The notes: a model not told the origin generated them from the letters alone. Shown: positions 15,514 through 24,542, numbered from the stretch's first letter. The stretch: 33,943 nucleotides of DNA from RGIG3102 sp964525015 (GCA_964525015.1 CAZGFY010000022.1:1-33943), one strand, 5' to 3'. A program made the numbers and translations.

Positions 15514-15960
15514 TTAAACTAGAATTTCAAATAAAACATCATCAAATGCAACAACATCTTCATTTTTAAATTTAACACTTTTAACAACACCGCTAACTGG
15601 TGCAGTTATCTCGCTCATCATTTTCATAGCTTCAATTAGGCATAGGATTTGACCTTTTTCAATTCTATCGCCAACTGAAACAAAAGGAGCTTCTCCTGGT
15701 GCTTTTGCCGCATAAAATACTCCAACTAAAGGTGCTTTAACCATTTCAGTATTTTCATTTGAATTTGCTACTGCTGGTGTGCTCATTTCTGATACAACAT
15801 TAGTATTAATTGTTTGTACAGCTGGTGCTGAAACAATTGCTGGTGCAGTTTGTGTATATTTTTCTAAAACTATTTTTTCATTATCAACTGAATAGCTTAA
15901 TTTTGCTATGCTACTTTTTTCAAAAAACTCCGCTAATTTTATCACATCTATGTTTGCCAT
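15514..15960 (-). CDS. accB: biotin carboxyl carrier protein of acetyl-CoA carboxylase
   Basis: Carries carboxybiotin between AccC and AccA/AccD. 148 aa: an N-terminal domain (1-36), an Ala/Pro/Ser/Thr-rich flexible linker (about 37-75) and the C-terminal biotinyl domain (76-148) with the biotinylated Lys113 in EAMKMM. First gene of the long acc-fab operon, separated from acpP by a terminator and with its own predicted promoter. GGTGA precedes the ATG. Confidence 0.97.
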   Translation of the reverse strand: MANIDVIKLAEFFEKSSIAKLSYSVDNEKIVLEKYTQTAPAIVSAPAVQTINTNVVSEMSTPAVANSNENTEMVKAPLVGVFYAAKAPGEAPFVSVGDRIEKGQILCLIEAMKMMSEITAPVSGVVKSVKFKNEDVVAFDDVLFEILV

Positions 15961-16000
15961 TTATTTATTCACCTTTCAAATTTTAAAAATTTCAATTTCA

Positions 16001-16023
16001 CTAATTATATTCTAAATAATTAG
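16001..16023. promoter_or_regulatory. candidate operator overlapping the acc-fab operon promoter
   Basis: Inverted repeat CTAATTAT (16001-16008) / ATAATTAG (16016-16023) with a 7-nt spacer. On the minus strand a TATAAT -10 hexamer (16009-16004) lies inside it, about 45 nt upstream of accB; the matching -35 (TTAATT, 16032-16027, 17-nt spacing) is weak. A symmetric site covering a -10 suits a dimeric repressor such as the MarR protein at the end of this operon; that link is inferred. Confidence 0.5.
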
Positions 16024-16067
16024 CACAATTAAATCTTTAAAGTTTATTTTACTACTATTACAAAACT

Positions 16068-16096
16068 GAGCTTAAAATTATAATAATTTTAAGCTC
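16068..16096 (-). terminator. terminator after acpP
   Basis: 12-bp stem GAGCTTAAAATT / AATTTTAAGCTC with a 5-nt loop, 17 nt after the acpP stop, followed on the minus strand by AGTTTTG. It makes acpP a separate transcription unit or limits read-through into accB. Confidence 0.75.
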
Positions 16097-16112
16097 TAAT
16101 TTCATTTATTAT

Positions 16113-16340
16113 TTAGTTAAGTTTTTCATTAACAGTTTTAACAATGTCACCGATTGTTTTTAGATTTGCTAATTCTTCATCAGAAATTTTAATTCCGAAT
16201 TCGTCTTCAAGTGCCATATTTAACTCAACAGCGTCTAAGCTATCAGCCCCTAAATCGTCCATAAGTGTTGTTTCTTCAGTTAAAGTTTCGATATCGCAGC
16301 TTAGTGTATCTGCAATTACTGTACATACTTTTTCTAACAT
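16113..16340 (-). CDS. acpP: acyl carrier protein
   Basis: 75-aa acidic carrier of growing acyl chains. The phosphopantetheine attachment serine is Ser34 in DDLGADSLDAVELNMALEDE; helix II and the C-terminal DEELANLKTIGDIV are typical. GGAGG (CGGAGGC) lies about 9 nt before the ATG. It stands alone with a consensus promoter and a terminator, as expected for one of the most abundant proteins of the pathway, but lies immediately upstream of the acc-fab operon. Confidence 0.97.
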   Translation of the reverse strand: MLEKVCTVIADTLSCDIETLTEETTLMDDLGADSLDAVELNMALEDEFGIKISDEELANLKTIGDIVKTVNEKLN

Positions 16341-16381
16341 AATTAAATGCCTCCGTAAATTTAATATTAAATATTTAGTTA

Positions 16382-16403
16382 AAATATTTTAAGTAAAATA
16401 TTT
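16382..16403. promoter_or_regulatory. palindrome in the acpP 5' leader
   Basis: AAATATTTTA / TAAAATATTT with a 2-nt centre, perfect over 10 bp per arm, between the acpP promoter and start. Candidate operator for the FabT-like regulator, although A/T-rich palindromes also occur by chance in such sequence. Confidence 0.4.
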
Positions 16404-16409
16404 AAGCTA

Positions 16410-16438
16410 AGTATACCCTTATTTTGATAAAATGTCAA
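16410..16438 (-). promoter_or_regulatory. strong sigma-A promoter of acpP
   Basis: TTGACA (16438-16433), 17 nt, TATACT (16415-16410): close to the full vegetative consensus. Predicts a leader of roughly 65 nt before acpP. Confidence 0.85.
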
Positions 16439-16520
16439 GCATAGTGGCTCTAATTCTTAAATATTTCACAACTGCACTTATTTTATCCTAATTATGCTTT
16501 ATTTTTTGTCGAAAAAGGAA

Positions 16521-16556
16521 AAATCTAGCAATCTTTTTAATTCCATTGCTAGATTT
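16521..16556 (-). terminator. terminator at the end of the polyphosphate operon
   Basis: 12-bp stem AAATCTAGCAAT / ATTGCTAGATTT with a 12-nt loop just after the ppk stop; the minus strand continues TTCCTTTTTC. Confidence 0.8.
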
Positions 16557-16564
16557 TATATTAA

Positions 16565-18700
16565 CTATTCAAATATTTCTTTAATTTTATTTTTAATATT
16601 AACTAATAAGCTTGGCTTTTTCTCTTTTGTGACAATCTTATTTTTATTTGTGTAATACTCCATAAAATATTCTTGGCTATTTAACTTTTCTCCAATATCT
16701 GGTTTTTTTATATACACGCCATTAGATTGCAAAAGCCTTGCTTTAACATTATCTTTTTGAGTTATTTCTAAAATATGATTTATCTCTTTTTTGACATCTA
16801 TATCTTTGATAGGGCAAGCTACCTCAACTCTTCTTTGAGTATTTCTAGTCATTAAATCAGCTGAAGAAATATAAATTTCCTGCTCTTGCCCCTCGCCAAA
16901 ACTAAATATTCTTGAGTGCTCTAAATACCTTCCCACAACACTTATAACTTCTATATTATCAGTTATACCTTTAACTCCTGGAATAATACAACATATCCCA
17001 CGAATAATTAAAGTTATTCTAACTCCCATTGATTGTGCCAAAACTAAGGCATAAATAAAATCTGTATCAGTTAGAGAATTCATTTTAATAATAATTCTGC
17101 CCTTTTCTCCTTTTTCTCTTTCTTTATTAATTTTATCTAAAAGCTTTGGCTTTAAGCCTTCAGGGGCAATTAATAAATCTTCACTAACCCCCGTAACGCT
17201 TCCAATGCTCATATTTTTAAAGAATTCAACTGAATCTCTGCCTATTGTTTTATCTGCTGTTATAAGGGATAAATCAGTGTATATTTTAGCAGTTTTTTCA
17301 TTGTAATTGCCTGTTGCTACTTGTGTAATATATTTGATTTCATTTTTATCTTGATATGTTATAAGGCATAGTTTTGAGTGTGTTTTATAATCGTCTATTC
17401 CATATAAAACCCTACATCCTGCCTCTTCTAATCTTTCTGACCAGTCTATATTATTTTGTTCATCAAATCTTGCACGAAGTTCCATTAAAGCCGTAACTTC
17501 TTTTCCATTTTCCGCTGCTGCACATAAGTATTCAACAACTTTTGCCCTTGACGCTAGTCTATAAATGGTAATTTTAATTGACACAACATTTTTATCATAC
17601 GCTGCCTCTTTTAATAATTGCAGAAAAGTGTCCATACTTTCATACGGATAATGCAGTAGTAGGTCTTTTTTCTCTATCTGTTTTATAATACTCTTTGAAT
17701 GGTCGATTTGAGCTGTTAATGGTGCCTTATATTCTTTATCTAAAAGCTTTGTTATCTGTTCGGGCTTTATTTTACCCATTAATTCAAATGCATATCCCAT
17801 ATTCATTGCTGTATTTGAAACATATATTTGATGCTTTTTAATATTAAATTTTTCACAAAACATTTTTTCAAGTTCTTGTGAAAAGCTATAGTTTGCTTCA
17901 AGGCGAACCACTGCTAGTCGTTTACGCTTTTTTAAAACCTTTTTCATTTGAGCTTTAAAATCTTCTGATTCGCCTTCTGAAAGCATTTCATCATCAACAT
18001 TTATATCACTATTTCGAGTAACACAGAATGTGTTTTTATCTAGTATTTCATATTTTGAAAAAACATCCTGCGAATGCTCATATATAACTTTTTCTATTCT
18101 TATAAATCTAAGTTCATTTGTGTTTGGCAAAATAATGATATCGCTTTTCATTTTAGGCATAGGGATAAGGCCTAATATCGGCTTATCTTTCCCTTTTAAT
18201 AAACATGCAATATGTATTTCTTTATTTTGTATATGAGGAAAAGGATGATGCGCACCAACTATTTGTGGTGATAAAATAGGCTTTATATTTTCTTTAAAAT
18301 ATACTTTTATATATTTTTTCTCTTCTGATGTAAGCTCATTATAGTTTAAAGAAAATATGTTTTCTTTTTTCAAATCTTCTTTTACTGAATTATAAGTTAT
18401 TGTTTTTTGATCATACAGCCTTGCAACTTCTTTATAAATTTCATTAAGTTCTTCTTCTGCTGTAAGTCCTGAACGTCTATCCTTTGCTTTTTCACCTGTT
18501 GAATACAGCTCAAAAATACTTCCCACTCTAATCATAAAAAATTCGTCTAAATTTGAAATAAATATTGAAATAAATTTTAATCTTTCTAAAACTGGAACAG
18601 ATGTATCCCTTGCCTCTTCTAAAACTCTTTCATTAAATCTAAGCCAAGACAGCTCCCTATCCTGCATAAAAAATCTTTTATCAAATGTAAAATCTGGCAT
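16565..18700 (-). CDS. ppk: polyphosphate kinase 1
   Basis: Reversibly polymerises the ATP gamma-phosphate into polyphosphate. 711 aa, normal for PPK1. N-terminal domain with RELSWLRFNERVLEEA (15-30), head domain, and two phospholipase-D-like catalytic domains: IKITIYRLA (376-384), ELRARFDEQNNI and THSKLCLITYQ with candidate phospho-acceptor His441, then GNYNEKTAKIYTD. The ATG has GGAGG 5 nt upstream. Lies 26 bp after ppx at the end of a six-gene operon. ppk and ppx together set polyphosphate levels. Confidence 0.96.
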   Translation of the reverse strand: MPDFTFDKRFFMQDRELSWLRFNERVLEEARDTSVPVLERLKFISIFISNLDEFFMIRVGSIFELYSTGEKAKDRRSGLTAEEELNEIYKEVARLYDQKTITYNSVKEDLKKENIFSLNYNELTSEEKKYIKVYFKENIKPILSPQIVGAHHPFPHIQNKEIHIACLLKGKDKPILGLIPMPKMKSDIIILPNTNELRFIRIEKVIYEHSQDVFSKYEILDKNTFCVTRNSDINVDDEMLSEGESEDFKAQMKKVLKKRKRLAVVRLEANYSFSQELEKMFCEKFNIKKHQIYVSNTAMNMGYAFELMGKIKPEQITKLLDKEYKAPLTAQIDHSKSIIKQIEKKDLLLHYPYESMDTFLQLLKEAAYDKNVVSIKITIYRLASRAKVVEYLCAAAENGKEVTALMELRARFDEQNNIDWSERLEEAGCRVLYGIDDYKTHSKLCLITYQDKNEIKYITQVATGNYNEKTAKIYTDLSLITADKTIGRDSVEFFKNMSIGSVTGVSEDLLIAPEGLKPKLLDKINKEREKGEKGRIIIKMNSLTDTDFIYALVLAQSMGVRITLIIRGICCIIPGVKGITDNIEVISVVGRYLEHSRIFSFGEGQEQEIYISSADLMTRNTQRRVEVACPIKDIDVKKEINHILEITQKDNVKARLLQSNGVYIKKPDIGEKLNSQEYFMEYYTNKNKIVTKEKKPSLLVNIKNKIKEIFE

Positions 18701-18726
18701 ATTTCCTCCATAACTATATAAAATAA

Positions 18727-19623
18727 CTAATTTTCAATAAAAAGTTTACTATATAAATATCCCTCACGCACTCCGTAATCACTAGTTATGATTTTTTCAC
18801 AGTTATATCTTTTTGCTATTGTATCAAGTATTGTTATTCCTGGCACTAGTGTGTGTATTCTATCTGGTGATACTTTTAAAATATTTCTAGTGCTCTCTTT
18901 TTTATTTTGAATAAAATCTTTTGTCATCAATCTTAAATCACTTATCTCTATTTCTCTATTAAAATGATTTAATTTTCTAATCTCATTATTTAGTTTTCTA
19001 GCGCCTCTTATACTTCCCCCAACACCACATATAACCTTATATTTATTTTTCACTTTAACATCTTGGATATAGTTTTTAACATGTTTTTCTATTTCCAAAA
19101 TTTCTTTTTCTTTTGGGAAAATTCCTTTGACAAATCTTGAATACATATTAAGTGAGCCAATTGGAAGTGATAGGCTTTTTTCAATATTTCCATTTTTATA
19201 AAAAACAAGCTCAGTACTGCCCCCACCAATATCAATAACTATACCTGTTGGAATGCTAATAAAATGAGTAACTCCTAAAAAGGCATATTCCGCTTCTTCT
19301 TTACCTGTTATAACATCAATATTAAACCCTGTTACAGTTTCAATTCGGCTAACTGCTTCATCTGTATTTGTAATATTACGAAGAGAAGCTGTTGCAAAAA
19401 CAAACACATCTTTTACCTGCATATTATTTAAAATAATTTTAAAATCTCTTAAAGCATCAACAGCTTTATCAATCCCCGATTGATTTAATGCTCCATGCTT
19501 ATTTACTTCCCCTGCTAGTCCTGCCATATTTTTTTGATTTAGTAACAATTTTATACTATTTTGAGTTTTTTGATATATAGATAATCTAATAGTATTAGAG
19601 CCTATATCTATTACTGCGTACAT
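18727..19623 (-). CDS. ppx: exopolyphosphatase / guanosine pentaphosphatase (Ppx/GppA family)
   Basis: Releases orthophosphate from polyphosphate ends or hydrolyses pppGpp. 298 aa, the short form with only the actin-like ASKHA core and without the C-terminal HD-like domain of E. coli Ppx. AVIDIGSNTIRLSIY (3-17), GKEEAEYAFLGV and the phosphate loop VIDIGGGSTELV are clear. Start set at ATG 19623, with GGAAGG 8 nt upstream; the frame extends to a GTG at 19632 that overlaps that site. Lies between the aminotransferase gene and ppk. Substrate preference between polyphosphate and pppGpp cannot be told from sequence, but ppk linkage favours polyphosphate. Confidence 0.92.
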   Translation of the reverse strand: MYAVIDIGSNTIRLSIYQKTQNSIKLLLNQKNMAGLAGEVNKHGALNQSGIDKAVDALRDFKIILNNMQVKDVFVFATASLRNITNTDEAVSRIETVTGFNIDVITGKEEAEYAFLGVTHFISIPTGIVIDIGGGSTELVFYKNGNIEKSLSLPIGSLNMYSRFVKGIFPKEKEILEIEKHVKNYIQDVKVKNKYKVICGVGGSIRGARKLNNEIRKLNHFNREIEISDLRLMTKDFIQNKKESTRNILKVSPDRIHTLVPGITILDTIAKRYNCEKIITSDYGVREGYLYSKLFIEN

Positions 19624-19671
19624 ATTTTGCACCTTCCTTTTTAATATTTAAAACATCCTAAATACATTTGT

Positions 19672-20820
19672 TTAAAATTTTAATTTCTCAATTCTATCAA
19701 ATGCTTCTTTTAAAACTTCAATACTAACTGTACAAGTTATTCTAAAATTATCGTCTCCACTTTCACCAAAGAAAACTCCTGGAATTGCTAAAATGTGTGC
19801 TTCTTCTAATAGCTTTTTAACAAATGCCTCACTTTTCATTCCTGTTTTTTTAATACTTGGAAATGCATAAAAACTAGCATATGTTTTAGTAATATCCAAA
19901 AATTCAATTTCATCTATTCTTTTATAAATATATTCTAATCTTTCTTTAAATATCTTTTGTATATCTTTTTCAATTTCATCAAAATTATTCAGTCCGTGAA
20001 GTGCTGCCCTTTGAGAGAATGATGGCGCAGAATACACGACATGATCATTTATATCTTTTATAACATTTATTATCTCTTTTGGTGCAACGATATTACCAAT
20101 TCTAAGCCCTGTCATAATTAAGTTTTTAGAAAAACTATTTATTGTTATGCATCTTTCAAACATTCCTTCTAAAGAAGAAATCGGGATAAACTCATCTTTG
20201 AAGCTAAATGAAGTGTAAATATCATCAGCAATAACTAATAAATCGTGTTTTACAACAAAATCTCTAATTTTTTCTAAATCTTCTTTTGAGTAAGTAACAC
20301 CTGTTGGGTTGTTTGGAGAATTAATTATAATCGCTTTTGTTTTATCAGTTATAATCTTTTCAAGCTTAGTAAAGTCGATTTTATAATCATCTTCCATGCT
20401 TGTTTTAAACGGCACTACAACCCCTCCATTCATTTCTATTTGAGTAGAGTATGGGAAAAAGTATGGCTCAATTAGTATCACTTCATCACCTTCATCTAAA
20501 ACAGCTGAAAGCGAAAGATACATAGCCACCGTTGCAGCAGTTGTCACTAAAATTTCATCATCATTTACATTTATTTGATATCTCTTTTTATAAAAACCGC
20601 AAATCGCTTCCCTTAGTTCTTTATAGCCTCTTGAGTCTGTATATTTTGTGTGTCCATTCAGAGTGTCTTCGTAAGCTTTTGTTAAAATAATCTCTGGCGT
20701 TGTCACGTCAGGGTCGCCAATGCTTAAATTAATTAAATCATCATATTTATTTAAATTTTGTGAAATCCCCGCTTCTAAATTCTCTAATTTTTGATATTTT
20801 TTTGCTAAAAATCTTTTCAT
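19672..20820 (-). CDS. PLP-dependent class I/II aminotransferase
   Basis: 382 aa from the ATG at 20820, which has AGG 7 nt upstream; the frame opens at 20838 (ATG, weak ribosome site). Fold-type I aminotransferase: LSIGDPDVTTP near the N-terminus, SPNNPTGVTYS, ADDIYTSFSF and the PLP-binding Lys in NSFSKNLIMTGLRIG (K232). C-terminal FRITCTVSIE has the conserved Arg. Resembles the aspartate/aromatic/LL-DAP aminotransferase subgroup; the substrate is not determinable here. Lies in the middle of the ABC-F to ppk operon with no obvious functional link to polyphosphate. Confidence 0.88.
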   Translation of the reverse strand: MKRFLAKKYQKLENLEAGISQNLNKYDDLINLSIGDPDVTTPEIILTKAYEDTLNGHTKYTDSRGYKELREAICGFYKKRYQINVNDDEILVTTAATVAMYLSLSAVLDEGDEVILIEPYFFPYSTQIEMNGGVVVPFKTSMEDDYKIDFTKLEKIITDKTKAIIINSPNNPTGVTYSKEDLEKIRDFVVKHDLLVIADDIYTSFSFKDEFIPISSLEGMFERCITINSFSKNLIMTGLRIGNIVAPKEIINVIKDINDHVVYSAPSFSQRAALHGLNNFDEIEKDIQKIFKERLEYIYKRIDEIEFLDITKTYASFYAFPSIKKTGMKSEAFVKKLLEEAHILAIPGVFFGESGDDNFRITCTVSIEVLKEAFDRIEKLKF

Positions 20821-20859
20821 ATTTATACCTATTCCCATATCTTATAATTTTATCTATTT

Positions 20860-22743
20860 TTATTCACTTTCAAGTGCCTCAGAAAGCTGAGCCCATATAT
20901 CAAATTGTTCTTCATTTTCAAGTTTTGCTTTTTCAAGCTCTTTCCATAAGTTTTGCATTTTAACAGGGTCCGTTGTTATTTCTGGATTTTGCATATCATT
21001 TTCGCATCTATCAATAATAATCTGCAATTCTTCCATTCTTCTTTCACATTCTTTAATTTTCAGCCTATCCTGTGCTGCTTTTTTTCTTTGCTCTTTTTGA
21101 TTTATATTTTGAGTTTTTGGCTTTTCTTGCTCTATTTTAGTTTTACCAAAAAAACTTCCAATAGATTTTTTATCCATAAAACTATTAAAATCTTCATAAA
21201 AAACAGCTGTTTGATTTTCAATATTCATTATTGGGCAGGATAATTGCTGCATTAAATATCTATCATGAGTTACAACAATTAATGTCCCCTCATAACTTGA
21301 TAAAGCCTCAGTTACTGCTGCTCTCATATAAATATCAAGGTGGTTCGTAGGCTCGTCTACAAATAACAAGTTAGATTTATCAAGGCTAATTTGACAAAAT
21401 CTAAGCCTTGCTTTTTCTCCACCTGAAAGCCCCATAGCGCCTTTAAAAACTTCATCATTTCTATATCCAAATTTTGCAAGATAACTTCTAACTTCAAATT
21501 CTGTCCACTTTGGCCTTAATCCCCAAATATTTTCCATTACCGAAGTGGAAGAAACGGCAACATGCTGATCGTAAACCGACATTTTAACTCCATTTCCAAT
21601 CTTTACTCTTCCACTTAACGGGCGATGTTTTCCATATAAAGTTTTTATTAAAGTCGTTTTGCCTGTTCCATTTGAGCCTGCTATTATCAGCCTTTCGCCT
21701 CTTCTTAAATCTAAATTAAAATCTTTTAATAAATCTTTTGTTCCAGCACTGATAGTTAAATTTTCAGTTTGCAAAACTTCTTCATATGGCTGTGACTCAA
21801 CTGTGAATTTAAATTTCAGTGGAACTCTTGGGCTCCTTGGCTTTTTAGTCATCTCCATTTTTTCAAGAGTTTTTCTTCTTGATTTTGCCATATTCGAAGT
21901 TGATGCACGAACTAGATTTTTATCAACATATTCTTGGAGTTTTAAAGCTTTTTCTAAATCCTGCTCATACATTTTTTGCTGAAGCTTTAATTTTTCTTCC
22001 TTTTGAATTTCAAAGGCTGAATAATTGCCTTTATATTCAAAAAATTCTGTATCTTCAAGCTCCCATATTCTATTGCATATCTTATCTAAAAAGAATCTAT
22101 CGTGGCTAACAGTTATAACACTGCCTTTATAATTTATTAGATAGTCTTCTAGCCAAACTAAAGTATCAAAATCCAGATGATTTGTAGGTTCATCAAGGAT
22201 TAAAATATCTGGATTTTCAAGTAAAAGCTTTGCTAAATTGAGCCTAGTTTGCTCACCACCAGACAAAACCCCAACCTTTTTATCCCATTCATTTTGATTA
22301 AATCCCATACCATTTAGCATCTTTTTAATATAAAAATCAATATTATATCCATCTTTTGAATGAATTAAATTTTCTAAATCGTGATGTTCTTTAATTAAAT
22401 CTTGATTGTGTGAATCTTCAATTAATAATTTTTCAATTTCTTGCATTCTTTTTTGAGCTAGAAAAACATTTGAAAAAACTGATTCCATCTCTTTATAAAT
22501 AGTGTTTTCATCAGTTAGTTTTTCCATCTGTTTTAGATATCCAATCGTTACATTATCGCCTAAAATTATCTTGCCTGTATCGTTTTCTAAAACACCCATT
22601 ATCATACTAAGAAGTGTTGTTTTTCCTGCTCCATTTTCGCCAATTATTCCAATTCTATCTTGATAATTAACCGAGGAATTCACTCCCGCAATTATAACAT
22701 CTATTCCATAGCTCTTTGAAACATCTTCAAGGGTTATTACCAT
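20860..22743 (-). CDS. ABC-F family ATP-binding protein
   Basis: 627-aa soluble protein with two tandem ABC ATPase domains and no membrane segment. Domain 1: Walker A GENGAGKTT (about 36-44), signature LSGGEQTR, Walker B ILILDEPTNHLD. Linker of about 80 residues, rich in Lys/Glu/Gln (P-site tRNA interaction motif region). Domain 2: GSNGTGKTT, LSGGEKAR, LLFVDEPTNHLD. C-terminal coiled-coil at about 540-627. ABC-F proteins act on the ribosome as translation factors or antibiotic-protection proteins; nothing here allows choosing between them. GGAGG lies before the ATG. Confidence 0.94.
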   Translation of the reverse strand: MVITLEDVSKSYGIDVIIAGVNSSVNYQDRIGIIGENGAGKTTLLSMIMGVLENDTGKIILGDNVTIGYLKQMEKLTDENTIYKEMESVFSNVFLAQKRMQEIEKLLIEDSHNQDLIKEHHDLENLIHSKDGYNIDFYIKKMLNGMGFNQNEWDKKVGVLSGGEQTRLNLAKLLLENPDILILDEPTNHLDFDTLVWLEDYLINYKGSVITVSHDRFFLDKICNRIWELEDTEFFEYKGNYSAFEIQKEEKLKLQQKMYEQDLEKALKLQEYVDKNLVRASTSNMAKSRRKTLEKMEMTKKPRSPRVPLKFKFTVESQPYEEVLQTENLTISAGTKDLLKDFNLDLRRGERLIIAGSNGTGKTTLIKTLYGKHRPLSGRVKIGNGVKMSVYDQHVAVSSTSVMENIWGLRPKWTEFEVRSYLAKFGYRNDEVFKGAMGLSGGEKARLRFCQISLDKSNLLFVDEPTNHLDIYMRAAVTEALSSYEGTLIVVTHDRYLMQQLSCPIMNIENQTAVFYEDFNSFMDKKSIGSFFGKTKIEQEKPKTQNINQKEQRKKAAQDRLKIKECERRMEELQIIIDRCENDMQNPEITTDPVKMQNLWKELEKAKLENEEQFDIWAQLSEALESE

Positions 22744-22758
22744 ATATCCTCCGATATT

Positions 22759-23694
22759 TTATACTTTATTATTTATCCAGTTTAATACATTACTATAAAC
22801 TTCATCTTTGTTAATTTCATTAATCATTTCATGCCTTGCATCTTTATATATTTTTATGCAAACATCTTTTACGCCTGCTTCTTTATATTTATTAAAAACC
22901 ACTAAAGGAGTTTTCCCAAAATCGCCAACAGGGTCGTTTTCACCTGAAAAAATATAAATAGGTATATCTTTACTTATATTTTTATATGTTTTATCACTGC
23001 TTGATAAGCTCATTATTGTAAATAAATCTTTATATGCACTTAGAGTGAATTTAAAATTACAATATTCATCTTTTGAAATTCTAAGTTCTATTTCTTCATC
23101 TCTTGTAAGCCAAGCTGCGCCTGTTTTTGGATTTGTAACTCCAGACATAAATTTTTTACTAGTTAAATTTGAAACTGTTTTTGAATAATTTTTCTCACCT
23201 TTAAAAAAGCTTATTGTATCAACTAAAAATTTTGCACCAATTAATTCTTTTCCGCTTTCCCCAGTTCCTGAAATAATTAATCCATCTATTGTGTTTTGAT
23301 ATTTTTCTGCAAAAACTCTTGCAAAAAATGAGCCCATACTATGTCCCATAAGAAAAATCTTTTTATCTGGATTTTCTTTTTTAGCAAGTAGAAAAACCGA
23401 TTTCATATCTTCTAAAAGATTTACATAGCCATCTTTATGATTAAAAAATCCAAGTTCATCTTTTGTTTTAACGCTGTTTTTATGCCCTAAATGGTCGTGT
23501 GCATAAGTGGCAATATTGTTTCTTGCAAGAAAACTCATAAAGTGCTCATATTTTTCAGAATGTTCTATCATCCCGTGAACAACTAATAAAACAGCTTTCA
23601 CTTCATTATTTTCTGGAATGATTTTAAAGCCCTGTATAACACTTCCATTTTTATTTGAATTAAATAAGAATATTTCTTTTTTAATTCCATTCAT
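22759..23694 (-). CDS. alpha/beta hydrolase, monoglyceride-lipase-like (lysophospholipase)
   Basis: 311-aa serine hydrolase. VHGMIEHSEKYEHF, HDHLGHKNS and the nucleophile elbow GHSMGSFFAR are diagnostic of the Hydrolase_4 / monoacylglycerol-lipase group. The catalytic Asp is probably in SGENDPVG and the His in DARHEMINE. No signal peptide, so cytoplasmic. The start was set at ATG 23694, 8-9 nt after AAGGTGG; the longer frame would start at GTG codons inside the ribosome site. 23 bp after the HAD gene and 15 bp before the ABC-F gene. Confidence 0.9.
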   Translation of the reverse strand: MNGIKKEIFLFNSNKNGSVIQGFKIIPENNEVKAVLLVVHGMIEHSEKYEHFMSFLARNNIATYAHDHLGHKNSVKTKDELGFFNHKDGYVNLLEDMKSVFLLAKKENPDKKIFLMGHSMGSFFARVFAEKYQNTIDGLIISGTGESGKELIGAKFLVDTISFFKGEKNYSKTVSNLTSKKFMSGVTNPKTGAAWLTRDEEIELRISKDEYCNFKFTLSAYKDLFTIMSLSSSDKTYKNISKDIPIYIFSGENDPVGDFGKTPLVVFNKYKEAGVKDVCIKIYKDARHEMINEINKDEVYSNVLNWINNKV

Positions 23695-23717
23695 AAAGCA
23701 CACCACCTTTAATAGTA

Positions 23718-24422
23718 CTATTTTTGAATTTCTTCACCTAGTATAATGCTTTTTAATTCAGTAAAATCTCTTGCTGTAAATTTGGGTTTTATATTAGTTG
23801 TATTTTCTTTGTTATCAATATTAAACCAGCAGGAATCAAGCCCTGAATTAATCGCCCCTTTAATATCTGTTTTTAAATTATCTCCAACAACTAAAACCGT
23901 TTTAAAGTTTTCAATTCCTAAAGTTTTTAAAGCAGTTGTAAAGGCTCTTTTATCTGGCTTTGATACTCCCATTTTATCTGAAGTGAAAAAACCATCAAAA
24001 AAATCTTGTATCCCTGAATGTTTAAACCTTGATTTTTGAACATAATCAATACCATTTGTTAAAATGCAAAGAGTTACGTGTTCTTCTATATCAACTAAAA
24101 ACTCATTCACTCCATCATATAAAATACTGCTCATTTTCAAAAAACCTAGATACTCTTTATTAATCTGCTCACTCGTAACATTTGGAATACCAAATGTTTT
24201 AATAAAATCACGAAATCTATGTTTTTCAATTATATTCTTTTTAATTTTCCCCTCATCAAAATCGCTCCACAGCTGCCTATTAGCATTTCTATAAACATCT
24301 AAATTTTCATCTGTTATTTCGATTTGGTATTTATTATATAATTTTTTTAGGCATTCCTCTTCACTTAATTTAAAATCAACTAATGTATCATCAAAATCTA
24401 AAATCACGCAATTATATCCCAT
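23718..24422 (-). CDS. HAD-superfamily hydrolase, YjjG/YfnB-like nucleotidase
   Basis: 234-aa phosphatase from ATG 24422 (AAAGG about 11 nt upstream). The longer frame to 24503 would run through the predicted promoter and encodes an implausible N-terminus. Motif I DFDDTLVDF (nucleophile Asp), an alpha-helical cap, motif II ILTNG, motif III Lys in SKPDKRAF and motif IV VVGDNLKTDIKGA. YjjG-type enzymes dephosphorylate nucleoside monophosphates. First gene of the operon ending in ppk. Confidence 0.88.
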   Translation of the reverse strand: MGYNCVILDFDDTLVDFKLSEEECLKKLYNKYQIEITDENLDVYRNANRQLWSDFDEGKIKKNIIEKHRFRDFIKTFGIPNVTSEQINKEYLGFLKMSSILYDGVNEFLVDIEEHVTLCILTNGIDYVQKSRFKHSGIQDFFDGFFTSDKMGVSKPDKRAFTTALKTLGIENFKTVLVVGDNLKTDIKGAINSGLDSCWFNIDNKENTTNIKPKFTARDFTELKSIILGEEIQK

Positions 24423-24474
24423 AAAATATATTTTCCTTTCAGTCTTATTACTATAAAATTTTACACATACATAT

Positions 24475-24503
24475 ATTATATAATATTTCCAAAAATAAAT
24501 CAA
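24475..24503 (-). promoter_or_regulatory. sigma-A promoter of the HAD-to-ppk operon
   Basis: TTGATT (24503-24498), 17 nt, TATAAT (24480-24475), about 50 nt upstream of the HAD start and immediately after the upstream terminator. Confidence 0.65.
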
Positions 24504-24505
24504 AG

Positions 24506-24539
24506 AAAAATACTAAAAGTTTTACCTTTTAGTATTTTT
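24506..24539 (-). terminator. terminator after the glutathione peroxidase gene
   Basis: 14-bp perfect stem AAAAATACTAAAAG / CTTTTAGTATTTTT with a 6-nt loop, directly after the stop codon. Confidence 0.88.
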
Positions 24540-24542
24540 TAT

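Noticed and set aside
20953..22109. Plus-strand frames opposite the ABC-F gene
   Set aside because: Antisense of a strongly conserved double-ATPase gene; Phe/Leu-rich noise from A/T-rich codons.
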